Shown here: one piece after another, positions 1 to 6,776 of the stretch
Position numbering within the stretch: position 1 is the first letter of the stretch
Layout: every line of letters starts with the position of its first letter
DNA from: Pseudomonadota bacterium
GTDB taxonomy: Bacteria; Pseudomonadota; Alphaproteobacteria; Sphingomonadales; Sphingomonadaceae
Direction: 5' to 3'
DNA length: 11,401 bases
Assembly: GCA_023387085.1 (NCBI GenBank)
Contig: JAEWIL010000021.1
Location: 1-11,401 of the forward strand
The notes under the pieces: generated by a model
Seen by the model: the letters and a program-made list of their open reading frames with translations, nothing else
The model's database searches: none
Told to the model about the DNA's origin: nothing
Made by a program: the position numbers and the translations under genes

Positions 1-831
1 GCGCAGGACCTGTCGCTCGACAAGGTCGAAGCGCGGATGACCGAATGGTCGAAACTGGCCGAACAGCCCGATGCGCGGCTTCGCGTCGCGAGCCTGCTCG
101 GTACCGCGGCGCAGGCCGACGCGGGCATGCCGGTCCGCCTCGCGCTGAGCAATTTCAGCGATGCCGAAATGGCAGCGGTGGACGCTCCGGCCCAGCTCGC
201 GATCGCCGATCCGGCGCCTGTTGCGACCTATGCGCCGCCGCCGCCCGCCGAAACCGCGCCCGCGGTGGTGCTGGCATCGGCCGAGCCGAGCCCGATCCGC
301 ACCGTCGAACTGCCGATGCCGGCGCGTAGTGAAAATGGCGTTGTGCCGGTCACCGAATTGCCGCAGCCGAAGCCGGCCGAAGTGATCCGGGCCGACGCGC
401 ACCCCTATCGCGCCGCGCCGCGCGTGGCTGGCGGCCGCGTCGAGGCCATCCGACCGGCGCAGCGCGAAGCACTCGAGTTTGCGACGAAGATCCTGCCGAA
501 GGCGATGGCCTTCGACGCCAAAAAGCCTTCGGGCTGGGCGGTCCAGCTTGGTGCCTATGACAGCCTGGGTATCGCCAAGGAAAAATGGGGCGCGCTGAAG
601 ACCCGTAGCGCGATGCTCGGCAATTATCCGGCGTCGAGCCATGCCGCGGTCGTGAACGGCCGCACCTTCTATCGCCTGACGGTCAATGGCCTCGCGACAC
701 GCGGCGACGCGTCGAAGCTGTGCGGCGAGCTCAAGGCCAAGGGCCAGACCTGCTTCGTCCGCCAGATGGGCGGCAGCGAGAGTATCCAGTGGGCGGCGGC
801 GTCGAAACCCGTCCGCATGGCCTCGCGCTGA
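1..831 (+). CDS. SPOR-domain protein, 3' part (5' end outside window)
   Basis: The reading frame is open from base 1 to the TGA at 829-831, so the window holds only the C-terminal 276 residues; the internal ATG at 37 is probably not the start. The first ~60 residues are mixed helical sequence, followed by a long Ala/Pro-rich linker with low complexity. The last ~90 residues match a SPOR domain: it opens with a GWAVQLGAYDS-like segment at about visible residue 178 and ends with a C-x10-C-F-V segment. SPOR domains bind denuded septal peptidoglycan, so the product is probably an envelope or periplasmic protein acting at the division site. In sphingomonads such domains often follow TPR repeats, which would lie upstream of the window; that is inference. 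A strong terminator follows the gene. The domain call is confident; the specific role is unknown. Confidence 0.82.
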   Translation, partial: AQDLSLDKVEARMTEWSKLAEQPDARLRVASLLGTAAQADAGMPVRLALSNFSDAEMAAVDAPAQLAIADPAPVATYAPPPPAETAPAVVLASAEPSPIRTVELPMPARSENGVVPVTELPQPKPAEVIRADAHPYRAAPRVAGGRVEAIRPAQREALEFATKILPKAMAFDAKKPSGWAVQLGAYDSLGIAKEKWGALKTRSAMLGNYPASSHAAVVNGRTFYRLTVNGLATRGDASKLCGELKAKGQTCFVRQMGGSESIQWAAASKPVRMASR

Positions 832-848
832 CGGTTTGAATTTGGGGG

Positions 849-866
849 CCTCGCGCATGCGCGAGG
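849..866. repeat. 18-bp perfect palindrome after the SPOR gene
   Basis: The sequence CCTCGCGCATGCGCGAGG is identical to its own reverse complement. It sits 17 bases after the SPOR-gene stop and 8 bases before the terminator stem. In RNA it would form a 7-bp GC-rich stem with a four-base loop. It has no T-tract of its own, so it more likely acts as a first 3'-UTR hairpin (RNA stabiliser) than as a terminator. A protein-binding site is possible but unsupported. Confidence 0.5.
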
Positions 867-874
867 ACAGGGGA

Positions 875-908
875 GGGGCGCGGCTGCGGGGCTGCGCCCC
901 TTTCTTTT
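875..908 (+). terminator. rho-independent terminator of the SPOR gene
   Basis: Bases 875-884 pair with 891-900 to give a 10-bp stem, all G-C except one G-T wobble, around a six-base loop (885-890). The stem is followed at once by TTTCTTTT (901-908). This is a canonical intrinsic terminator for the plus-strand SPOR gene and insulates the nitronate monooxygenase gene downstream. Confidence 0.85.
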
Positions 909-928
909 GACGTCCGACATTGCCCACG

Positions 929-957
929 TTCAAACTGCCCGGCAGTCATCCTATATC
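929..957 (+). promoter_or_regulatory. possible promoter of the nitronate monooxygenase gene
   Basis: TTCAAA (929-934) and TATATC (952-957) are separated by 17 bases and each matches four of six sigma-70 consensus positions. Transcription would begin near 964, about 24 bases before the ATG at 988. Since a strong terminator lies just upstream, the gene needs a promoter in this short gap. The motif match is modest, so this is tentative. Confidence 0.3.
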
Positions 958-987
958 TCGCGCGGGTACAACAACGTCGCGCGGCAT

Positions 988-2049
988 ATGTCCTTTCTCG
1001 ATCATCTCGGTTTGTCGATTCCGTTGGTTCAGGCGCCGATGGCGGGGGTATCGACACCCTCGCTCGCGGCAACCGTATCGAACGCGGGCGCGCTGGGGTC
1101 GATCGCCGTCGGCGCGACCGACGCCGCCGGCGCGCGCGCGATGATCGAGGAGACGCGTGCGCGCACCGATCGCGCTTTCAACGTCAACCTGTTCGTCCAC
1201 GGCGCGGCAAGGGCCGATCCGGCGCGCGAGGCTGCCTGGCTGGAATGGCTGGCGCCGTACTTCGCCGATTATGGTGCCGAGCCGCCCAAAGTGCTGGAAA
1301 CGATCTATACGAGCTTCGCCGAGGATTCCGCGATGCTCGCGACGTTGATCGATCTCGCCCCGTCGGTCGTGAGCTTCCATTTCGGCTTGCCGCCCGCCGA
1401 CGTCATCGCAGCTCTCAGGGCGCGGAATATCGTGTTGCTTGCAACCGCGACCAACGTGGCCGAGGCACGCGCGATCGAGGCTGCGGGCGTCGACGGCATC
1501 GTCGCGCAGGGAATGGAGGCCGGGGGACATCGCGGCATGTTCGACCCCGACGCGCCCGATCCGATGCTCGGGACCATGGCGCTGACGCGCCTGCTCGTGC
1601 GCGAATGCAGTGTCCCGGTGATCGCGGCGGGCGGGATCATGGACGGCGCGGGGATCGCGGCCGCCCTCGATCTCGGCGCGGCGGCCGCGCAGCTCGGAAC
1701 CGCCTTTGTCGCCTGTCCCGAATCCGCCGCCGACGAAGCCTATCGCACGGCGTTGGCAGGACCGGCGGCCTATCGGACCACCTTTACCTCGTCGATTTCG
1801 GGGCGACCGGCGCGTGCACTCGCCAACCGCTTCACCGGATTGGCGATCCCGGTCGGTCGCCTGCCCCCCGATTATCCGCGTGCCTATGATGCCGGCAAGG
1901 CGCTCCATGCGGCGGCGAAGGCGAAGGGGGAATATGGTTTTGGCGCGCAATGGGCAGGGCAGGGCGCCCCGCTTGCTCGCGCGATGTCTGCGGCGGAACT
2001 CGTCGAAACATTATCGAGCGAACTGCGGGCGTGCCTGGCGCGCGCTTAA
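988..2049 (+). CDS. nitronate monooxygenase (2-nitropropane dioxygenase family)
   Basis: This 353-residue FMN-dependent TIM-barrel protein would oxidise alkyl nitronates, such as the toxin propionate-3-nitronate, to carbonyl compounds and nitrite in the cytoplasm. Family motifs appear in order: PLVQAPMAGVS near the N-terminus, FNVNLFVH, VSFHFGLPP, the GGHRG segment whose His181 fits the conserved catalytic histidine, a PVIAAGGIMDG phosphate-binding glycine-rich stretch, QLGTAFVACPES, and a SSISGRPAR region near the C-terminus. I chose the ATG at 988 because the protein then begins MSFLDHLGLSIPLVQAPMAG, typical of the family. An in-frame TTG at 907 would add 27 unconserved residues and start inside the terminator T-tract. 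No clear Shine-Dalgarno precedes 988. The substrate is not known from sequence; the related FabK-type enoyl reductases are less likely given the GGHRG motif. The stop overlaps that of the convergent regulator gene. Confidence 0.88.
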   Translation: MSFLDHLGLSIPLVQAPMAGVSTPSLAATVSNAGALGSIAVGATDAAGARAMIEETRARTDRAFNVNLFVHGAARADPAREAAWLEWLAPYFADYGAEPPKVLETIYTSFAEDSAMLATLIDLAPSVVSFHFGLPPADVIAALRARNIVLLATATNVAEARAIEAAGVDGIVAQGMEAGGHRGMFDPDAPDPMLGTMALTRLLVRECSVPVIAAGGIMDGAGIAAALDLGAAAAQLGTAFVACPESAADEAYRTALAGPAAYRTTFTSSISGRPARALANRFTGLAIPVGRLPPDYPRAYDAGKALHAAAKAKGEYGFGAQWAGQGAPLARAMSAAELVETLSSELRACLARA

Positions 2050-3206
2050 GATGACGAGATGACGGGCAGGCGCGCGAGCGTGGCGACGAGCTGCGCCTGG
2101 CTGGTCGCGCCGGTCTTGCGAAAGATGCCTTTCAGCAGAAAACGTGCGGCGTTGAGGCTGACGGCGCGGAGCGCGGCATAGTCCTGCAGCGTCTTGCCCC
2201 CAGCGATCCAGACCGCGAGCCGCGCTTCGGCGGGCGTCAGGCCGAACCATTGGGCGACGCGGTCGATTTCGACCACGGGAGTTTCACCCGGTGTGCTGCC
2301 CATGGTCACGACCAGCGCGGCGCCAAACTGAAAGCCGCCGATCTGCCGGGCCGACTGGCGCGAGACGCGCGCTGCGAGCACCGGGCATTCGGCTCCCGCT
2401 TCGTTCACCGCCTGAAACGCAAGCCCGGCGGGAGCAGGGCCGGCGGCAAGGTCAGCGAGCTTCTTCTGCGCTGCGGCATGGGTGAAGGCAAAGCGGCCCT
2501 GCCCGGTGCGAATGAATCCGGCATCCTCGTAACTCGTCGCGCGGCTGTTCGCGGCGAGGATATTGAGCTGTTCGTCGAGGCTGAAGATCGCAAAGGGCGC
2601 CGCATCGGCGGCGGCGCGTGCCGCGCCTGCCGCCAGTTCGAGCGAGGCGAGGCGGTCGCTGATCCGCATTGCGCGCTGGATATGCGGGGCGAGGATGCGT
2701 AACCCGCGTTTCAGCTTTTCGGTGTCGCGGTCGCCGGGGCCGGGAAGCATCAGCCCCATGCGCTCGCCATCGCGCCGGTCGAGCAGCACCCCCACAAGGC
2801 GGTCGATGCCATAGGGCATCAGGAAATTGCGAAAGAATTCGGTCTCGTAAAACTCTTCGCGCGTGACGATGTCATAGCTGTCGACGACGCTGCCGTTCGG
2901 ATAGCGCGAGAAGCGCTGCGACCAGCTGTTCGTCCCGGCGTAAACTGCCGTGTAGATTTCCTGCAGCCCGGCGGCGAGCCCCGAAGCCGCGACAAAGCGC
3001 GCACGCGGCGGATTATTGCTCTCCCACAATATGAACGCCGATTCCCAGCGAAGCGGGCAGAGCGCGCCGGTGATTTGCGCCAGCGTCTCGTTCCAGCGTT
3101 CGGGATGGAGCACCGAATCATAGATGCGCCCGATCAGCTCGTTCAAAACCTCCCACTCGGCGGACGTGTCGCAATCGGTCGGTGTCGTCAGCGATTCGGT
3201 CGGCAC
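2046..3206 (-). CDS. LuxR-type helix-turn-helix transcriptional regulator with PAS-like region
   Basis: This is a 386-residue predicted cytoplasmic transcription factor. The C-terminal ~60 residues, from LTPAEARLAVWIAGGK (residue 323) through KGIFRKTGATSQAQLV, form a LuxR/GerE-type winged helix-turn-helix of the variant ending in IFxKTGxxxQxxLV. Residues ~200-255 (APFAIFSLDEQLNILAAN) resemble a PAS-like sensing fold. The N-terminal ~180 residues look like the conserved but uncharacterised region of such regulators; I see no autoinducer-binding domain and no receiver domain. The start is GTG at 3206: an in-frame TGA lies five codons upstream, and GGGGA stands five bases before the GTG. The gene ends against the nitronate monooxygenase gene (shared TTAA). 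An 18-bp palindrome lies 91 bases upstream and is a candidate operator. The ligand and targets are unknown. Confidence 0.8.
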   Translation of the reverse strand: MPTESLTTPTDCDTSAEWEVLNELIGRIYDSVLHPERWNETLAQITGALCPLRWESAFILWESNNPPRARFVAASGLAAGLQEIYTAVYAGTNSWSQRFSRYPNGSVVDSYDIVTREEFYETEFFRNFLMPYGIDRLVGVLLDRRDGERMGLMLPGPGDRDTEKLKRGLRILAPHIQRAMRISDRLASLELAAGAARAAADAAPFAIFSLDEQLNILAANSRATSYEDAGFIRTGQGRFAFTHAAAQKKLADLAAGPAPAGLAFQAVNEAGAECPVLAARVSRQSARQIGGFQFGAALVVTMGSTPGETPVVEIDRVAQWFGLTPAEARLAVWIAGGKTLQDYAALRAVSLNAARFLLKGIFRKTGATSQAQLVATLARLPVISSS

Positions 3207-3297
3207 GCGGGTCCCCGGTCAGAAAGGCGGCAGACGGGCGGAAATTGCCCAGCTGCAAACGGCGACGAACAAACAACGCATAAGAAAAAAATGCAAT

Positions 3298-3315
3298 GCT
3301 ACCCGATCGGGTAGC
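3298..3315. promoter_or_regulatory. 18-bp perfect palindrome of CT-N12-AG type, candidate operator
   Basis: GCTACCCGATCGGGTAGC is a perfect palindrome; its inner 16 bases fit the CT-N12-AG layout of las/rhl-type LuxR boxes. It lies 91 bases upstream of the minus-strand LuxR-type gene. On the minus strand TTATGC (complement of 3278-3283) could serve as a -10 element, which would put the palindrome over the -35 region. Autoregulation is inferred. An alternative is a minus-strand terminator hairpin: ATTGCA and then a seven-base T run follow it on that strand, but the T run is displaced from the stem. Confidence 0.5.
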
Positions 3316-3394
3316 GAAAATGTCCGCCGCATCGCCAATTCAGTCCCCGCGACCCAAGCACAGGGCGGTCCACCATAGTCGTCCTGTTTTTCTT

Positions 3395-3428
3395 GAAGCC
3401 CGCCGGTTCTCCGACGGGCTTCTTTTTT
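3395..3428 (+). terminator. plus-strand rho-independent terminator without an obvious gene
   Basis: Bases 3395-3406 pair with 3411-3422, eleven pairs with one C-A mismatch (3403/3414), around the loop TTCT. A run of six T follows at 3423-3428. On the minus strand the stem is followed by CAAGAAAAACAGG, not T, so the signal works for plus-strand transcription. Both flanking protein genes lie on the minus strand, so the transcript that ends here is unidentified (possibly a small RNA from 3240-3395, or an antisense transcript). The hairpin sits two bases beyond the stop of the lipoprotein gene and may also act as its 3'-end hairpin. Confidence 0.65.
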
Positions 3429-3430
3429 GC

Positions 3431-4420
3431 CTAGCGGGGCGCGGTTGCCGAACACCAGGTGAAGACGCGCTGATACTCCTGGCCGGGTTCGGCAATGAAG
3501 CTGCGCGGACCCGTGACCTGCACGACGTCGGTCGCGTCGCCCAGCTTGTATCTGCCGCCACCGAGATTCTTGACCGGCTTGATGGCGTAGTCGCCGTCGG
3601 CATCCTGCCAAAGCGTCGGCGTGACGAGGATGCCGTCGTTCGCGCTCGCCCCCGTGCACGCCGTTCCGAGGACATAAAAGCCCAGCGGGATGGGAAGGCC
3701 GGGGACCATCTTCGGCTGGCCGGCGGGCGGCGGCGCGACGGGCGGTGCCATCGCGGCCTGTTCTTCGCGATCGCGCTCCTCCGGGCTCTTGCAGGGCTTG
3801 CCGTCATAGAACCAGCCGCCGTTGCCGGAGTAATCCTTGCCGCTCCAGCGGGCGCGCGGGAAACAGAAGCCGGGGCCGCCGATCTCCACGTCCGGCCAGG
3901 GCGATCCCTTGCGCGCGATGAACATCGGAATGCCCGACGTGCTGATCAGCTGTTTCCAGCCGGTGCCCGTCCAGCCGATAATGGCGAAGCCCTGCCCCGT
4001 ATTGCCATAGCAATAGGTACCGGTATCGGTCACGACGACTTCGGGGTTTCCGTCGCCGTTGAGATCGCGGATCGAGGGGCGGTTGTCGAACAGGGCGTCG
4101 TCGATGTCCGCGCTGCAGCCGTTCTTCGCCGAGTCCGCGTCGGCCGCCCAGACCTTGCCGAATTTCTTGAAGCCCGCGGCTTTCATGATTGCGTCATAGT
4201 CGCTCGCGGCGAGGCTGTTGGCGGTCATCGGCACCTTCCAGCTCGCCGGGCCGGTCGCCGGCGCCTCCGAAGAGGCGGCCGCCGCCGCTGCGGTATCGGT
4301 GCCCGTTGTGGCCGCACCGGCGGAGCCAGCCGCCTCCTCGCCTCCTCCCGAACAGGCGGCCACCGCCGCCGCCAGCGAGCAGGCACAAGTCAGCCGAATG
4401 AAATTCGTCGAACGTCGCAT
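3431..4420 (-). CDS. secreted lipoprotein of unknown function
   Basis: I do not recognise this 329-residue protein beyond its export signal. Arg2, Arg3 and Arg9 precede a hydrophobic stretch ending in VAAC (residues 20-23), a lipobox, so Cys23 is the likely lipidated residue and the protein is probably anchored in the envelope. An Ala/Thr/Ser/Gly-rich linker (24-60) follows. The remainder appears globular, with several cysteines (102, then in TYCYG, GFCFP and KPCKSP segments) that could form periplasmic disulfides. DLNGDGNPEVVV (119-130) resembles an FG-GAP/EF-hand-like calcium loop, and DADGD recurs nearer the C-terminus. An Ala/Pro/Glu-rich segment near residue 215-235 divides two halves. 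The ATG at 4420 is preceded by GGGGGA at good spacing. The gene is separated from pyrC' by 142 bases and is probably transcribed on its own. Confidence 0.7.
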   Translation of the reverse strand: MRRSTNFIRLTCACSLAAAVAACSGGGEEAAGSAGAATTGTDTAAAAAASSEAPATGPASWKVPMTANSLAASDYDAIMKAAGFKKFGKVWAADADSAKNGCSADIDDALFDNRPSIRDLNGDGNPEVVVTDTGTYCYGNTGQGFAIIGWTGTGWKQLISTSGIPMFIARKGSPWPDVEIGGPGFCFPRARWSGKDYSGNGGWFYDGKPCKSPEERDREEQAAMAPPVAPPPAGQPKMVPGLPIPLGFYVLGTACTGASANDGILVTPTLWQDADGDYAIKPVKNLGGGRYKLGDATDVVQVTGPRSFIAEPGQEYQRVFTWCSATAPR

Positions 4421-4562
4421 AGATCATCCCCCAATCGAACGCCGGCCGACCATGCGCGACGCGATGGTGCGGAGCAATGTCGGCTTCGCATCATGCTTAA
4501 GCTGGGAGACGAGCTCCGTCTTTGCGGAGTCCTCAAGAAGTTCTAAAGCCTGACGATCGCGG
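4421..4562. other. intergenic gap between pyrC' and the lipoprotein gene
   Basis: This gap should hold the end of the pyr transcript and the promoter of the lipoprotein gene. I find only a 5-bp hairpin on the minus strand (CTCCG-CAAAGA-CGGAG, about 4515-4530) without a T-tract, and no convincing -35/-10 pair. A minus-strand frame stays open across the gap to a TGA at 4424-4426, three bases before the lipoprotein ATG, but it has no start codon with a ribosome-binding site. Confidence 0.4.
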
Positions 4563-5777
4563 TCAGCGGATGCGCTGGCCGCCCTTCCACAGCATCGTCG
4601 CGCGCCCCTGCACGGGCATGCCGTCGAACGGCGTGTTGCCGGCCCAGGCGGCCATCTTCTTGGCATCGACCTGCCACGGCGTGCCCTCGTCGATCAGGAT
4701 GAGGTCGGCCTCCTTGCCCGGCGCGAGCTGTCCCGCATCGACGCCGAGCAGGCAGGCAGGGTTGCCAGCGAGCAGTTCGAACAGGCGAGCGGGGGTGACA
4801 TGGCCGTCGCGGACGAGTTGCAGCCCCATCGCGAGCAGCGTTTCGGCGCCTGCCATGCCGGGCAGCGCTTCGGCGAAGGGAAGGCGCTTGTCCTCGGGGC
4901 CGCGCGGGTCGTGTCCCGATGACAGGATGTCGATCGTCCCGTCGGCAATGGCGGCGAGGCAGGCGTGACGGTCGTCCTCGCTGCGCAGCGGCGGCGAGAG
5001 ACGCGCGAAGGTTCGGAAGTCGCCGATCGCGGTGTCCGACAGGAAAAGATGCGCCGGCGTGATCCCGCACAGCACGGGCAGGCCCTTGGCCTTGGCGGCG
5101 CGGATCAGGTCGAGTCCGCGCGCGGTCGTGACCTGCCGGAAATGAACCGGTGCGCCGGTTTCTTCGATGAGCGCGAGATCGCGCGCGATCGCCATCGACT
5201 CGGCGATCGCGGGAGCGGAGGCGAGACCAAGCCGCGTTGCCATTTCGCCGTCGGTCGCGACGGCGCCGGCGGTAAGCCCTTCATCTTCGGCGTGGATGAT
5301 GGTGACCAGATCGAGCGAGGCGGCATAGGCGAGGACGCGGCGCATCACGCCGCTGTCGGCGATGCGTGCGCGCCCGGTGGAGATCGCGCGGGCACCAGCC
5401 TGTTTCATCAGGCCGATCTCGGCGAGTTCCTTGCCCGCGAGGCTTTTGGTCGCGGCGGCAAGCGGATGGACCCAGAGGTCGGGCTTGCCGCCCTTGGCCG
5501 CGCGCTCGACGAGACCGGCACCGTCGAGCGGGCCGCTGTCGGGCATCAAAGCTGCGCGCGTGATACCGCCGAAGTGGAACGCCGGCTTGTCGGTCGCAAA
5601 AACGCCGAGATCGATGATGCCGGGGGCGAGCCACTGCCCCTTCGCGTCGACGGTTTCGGCACCATCGGGGGTCTCGGTCGGGTTCAGCGCGGCGATTCGG
5701 CCATCCGCCACCAGCAGGCTGCCCGTCTCGCCACCGAGAATCCGCGCGTTCGCGATCAGGAGGGGCTTCAGTTCCAT
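4563..5777 (-). CDS. pyrC: dihydroorotase-like protein, probably non-catalytic PyrC' subunit of aspartate carbamoyltransferase
   Basis: This 404-residue protein has the amidohydrolase layout of type I dihydroorotase: a short beta domain, PGIIDL at the start of the barrel (52-57), IIHAEDEGL (160-168), a HFRQVTTARG segment (212-221), TPAHLFLSD, and a C-terminal NPACLLGVDAGQLAPGKEADLILID segment. Key active-site residues are missing: the HxH zinc motif after PGIIDL reads G58-V59-F60, the ligand histidine in the HxxH segment is Q215, and the catalytic aspartate of the TDHAPH motif aligns by eye with G288 (SGHDPR). His162 is retained. In Pseudomonas and others such inactive pyrC' products assemble with PyrB and are needed for its stability, so I infer that role here. 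The gene overlaps pyrB by 10 bases, with AAAGGTG before the ATG, consistent with coupled translation and fixed stoichiometry. Automated annotation would call it plain dihydroorotase. Confidence 0.9.
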   Translation of the reverse strand: MELKPLLIANARILGGETGSLLVADGRIAALNPTETPDGAETVDAKGQWLAPGIIDLGVFATDKPAFHFGGITRAALMPDSGPLDGAGLVERAAKGGKPDLWVHPLAAATKSLAGKELAEIGLMKQAGARAISTGRARIADSGVMRRVLAYAASLDLVTIIHAEDEGLTAGAVATDGEMATRLGLASAPAIAESMAIARDLALIEETGAPVHFRQVTTARGLDLIRAAKAKGLPVLCGITPAHLFLSDTAIGDFRTFARLSPPLRSEDDRHACLAAIADGTIDILSSGHDPRGPEDKRLPFAEALPGMAGAETLLAMGLQLVRDGHVTPARLFELLAGNPACLLGVDAGQLAPGKEADLILIDEGTPWQVDAKKMAAWAGNTPFDGMPVQGRATMLWKGGQRIR

Positions 5778-6763
5778 CCCGGCACCTTTCGCTGGCGGCG
5801 GGTCAATATGTCGAGGCAGGCCATGCGGACCGCGACGCCCATCTCGACCTGCTCGGTGATCGTCGAGCGCGTGGGGTGGTCGGCAATGCTGCTGTCGATC
5901 TCCACCCCGCGGTTCATCGGGCCGGGGTGCATGACGATCGCGTCGGGTTTCGCACTTTCGAGGCGTTTGGGGGTGAGGCCGTAGAGCGCATGATATTCGC
6001 GCGGGCTGGGAAGGTAGGCTCCGTCCATGCGCTCGTTCTGGAGGCGGAGCATCATCACGACATCGGCGTCTCTCAGCCCCTCGTCCATGTCGGTGAAAGT
6101 GGTGACGTGCATCCGCTCGATCGCGGGCGGGGTCAGCGTCGGCGGCGCGACGACGCGCACCTCGTTGCCGAGTAAAGTGAGCGCGAGGATGTTGGAGCGC
6201 GCGACGCGGCTGTGGAGCACGTCGCCACAGATCGCGATGGTCAGTCCCTCGACCTTGCCGAGACGGCGGCGGATCGTCAGCGCGTCGAGCAATGCCTGCG
6301 TCGGATGCTCGTGGCGGCCGTCGCCCGCGTTGAGGACGGGACAATCGACCTTGTCGGCGATGAGCTGCACCGCGCCCGACGAGGCATGGCGGATGACGAT
6401 GGCGTCGGCGCGCATTGCATTGAGCGTCATCGCGGTGTCGATCAGCGTCTCGCCTTTCTTCACGCTCGACTGCGCGGCGTGCATGTTGACGACGTCGGCG
6501 CCAAGGCGTTTGCCCGCGATCTCGAACGACAGCAGCGTGCGAGTCGAATTTTCGAAAAAGGCGTTGATGATCGTCAGGCCCGCGAGCCGGTCGTCATGCT
6601 TCGCGGCGCCGCTCCGATTGAGTTCGACCCACTCTTCGGCGGCGTCGAGAACGTAGGAAATCTCCCACGGGGTGAGCTGGGCGATGCCGGTCAGGTGGCG
6701 ATGGCGAAAGGCATCGCCGCCGGGCGGATAGTCGCTGGCGGGTCGGATTGTTGCGCTTGTCAT
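5768..6763 (-). CDS. pyrB: aspartate carbamoyltransferase catalytic subunit
   Basis: PyrB condenses carbamoyl phosphate with aspartate to N-carbamoyl-aspartate, the first committed step of pyrimidine synthesis, in the cytoplasm. The 331-residue length is normal. Signature residues are visible: FFENSTRT (69-76, carbamoyl-phosphate loop), SSVKKGET (99-106, the mobile-loop lysine), RHASSG (125-130), the GDGRHEHPTQALLD segment, ICGDVLHSRVARSN, LRLQNER, and HPGPMNRGVEI near the end. I chose the ATG at 6763 (MTSATIRPAS) because the frame open to 6802 would run into the upstream DUF1294 gene; no strong Shine-Dalgarno precedes 6763. It lies 13 bases after the DUF1294 stop and overlaps pyrC' by 10 bases. 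No pyrI regulatory gene is nearby, consistent with a PyrB/PyrC' dodecamer-type enzyme. I see no attenuator or uracil-sensing leader. Confidence 0.97.
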   Translation of the reverse strand: MTSATIRPASDYPPGGDAFRHRHLTGIAQLTPWEISYVLDAAEEWVELNRSGAAKHDDRLAGLTIINAFFENSTRTLLSFEIAGKRLGADVVNMHAAQSSVKKGETLIDTAMTLNAMRADAIVIRHASSGAVQLIADKVDCPVLNAGDGRHEHPTQALLDALTIRRRLGKVEGLTIAICGDVLHSRVARSNILALTLLGNEVRVVAPPTLTPPAIERMHVTTFTDMDEGLRDADVVMMLRLQNERMDGAYLPSPREYHALYGLTPKRLESAKPDAIVMHPGPMNRGVEIDSSIADHPTRSTITEQVEMGVAVRMACLDILTRRQRKVPGWN

Positions 6764-6776
6764 TAAAGCCGAGCGT

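Noticed and set aside
907..987. Upstream TTG start of the nitronate monooxygenase at 907
   Set aside because: It would start inside the terminator T-tract and add 27 residues that do not fit the family. The likely promoter also lies within this stretch.
3219..3332. 37-codon minus-strand frame (MRRTFSLPDR...) ending 12 bases before the LuxR-type gene, with a hydrophobic second half
   Set aside because: A leader peptide was considered, but neither ATG in it has a convincing ribosome-binding site, and it runs through the palindrome. It is most likely a chance frame.
3316..3395. Possible tRNA or other known structured RNA ending near the ACCA at 3371-3375
   Set aside because: No TTCRA-type T-loop, cloverleaf stems or acceptor pairing could be found, and the sequence lacks the hallmark motifs of tmRNA and signal recognition particle RNA.
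4424..4561. Minus-strand frame across the gap upstream of the lipoprotein gene, with a Lys/Glu-rich helix-like translation
   Set aside because: There is no start codon with a ribosome-binding site in the gap, and the part further upstream is out-of-frame pyrC'. A decayed gene remnant cannot be excluded, but nothing identifies one.
4563..6344. Minus-strand frame of 593 codons extending pyrC' upstream through pyrB
   Set aside because: The part upstream of 5777 overlaps pyrB in another frame and is Arg/Pro-rich without homology. The ATG at 5777 has a ribosome-binding site and gives the normal family N-terminus.
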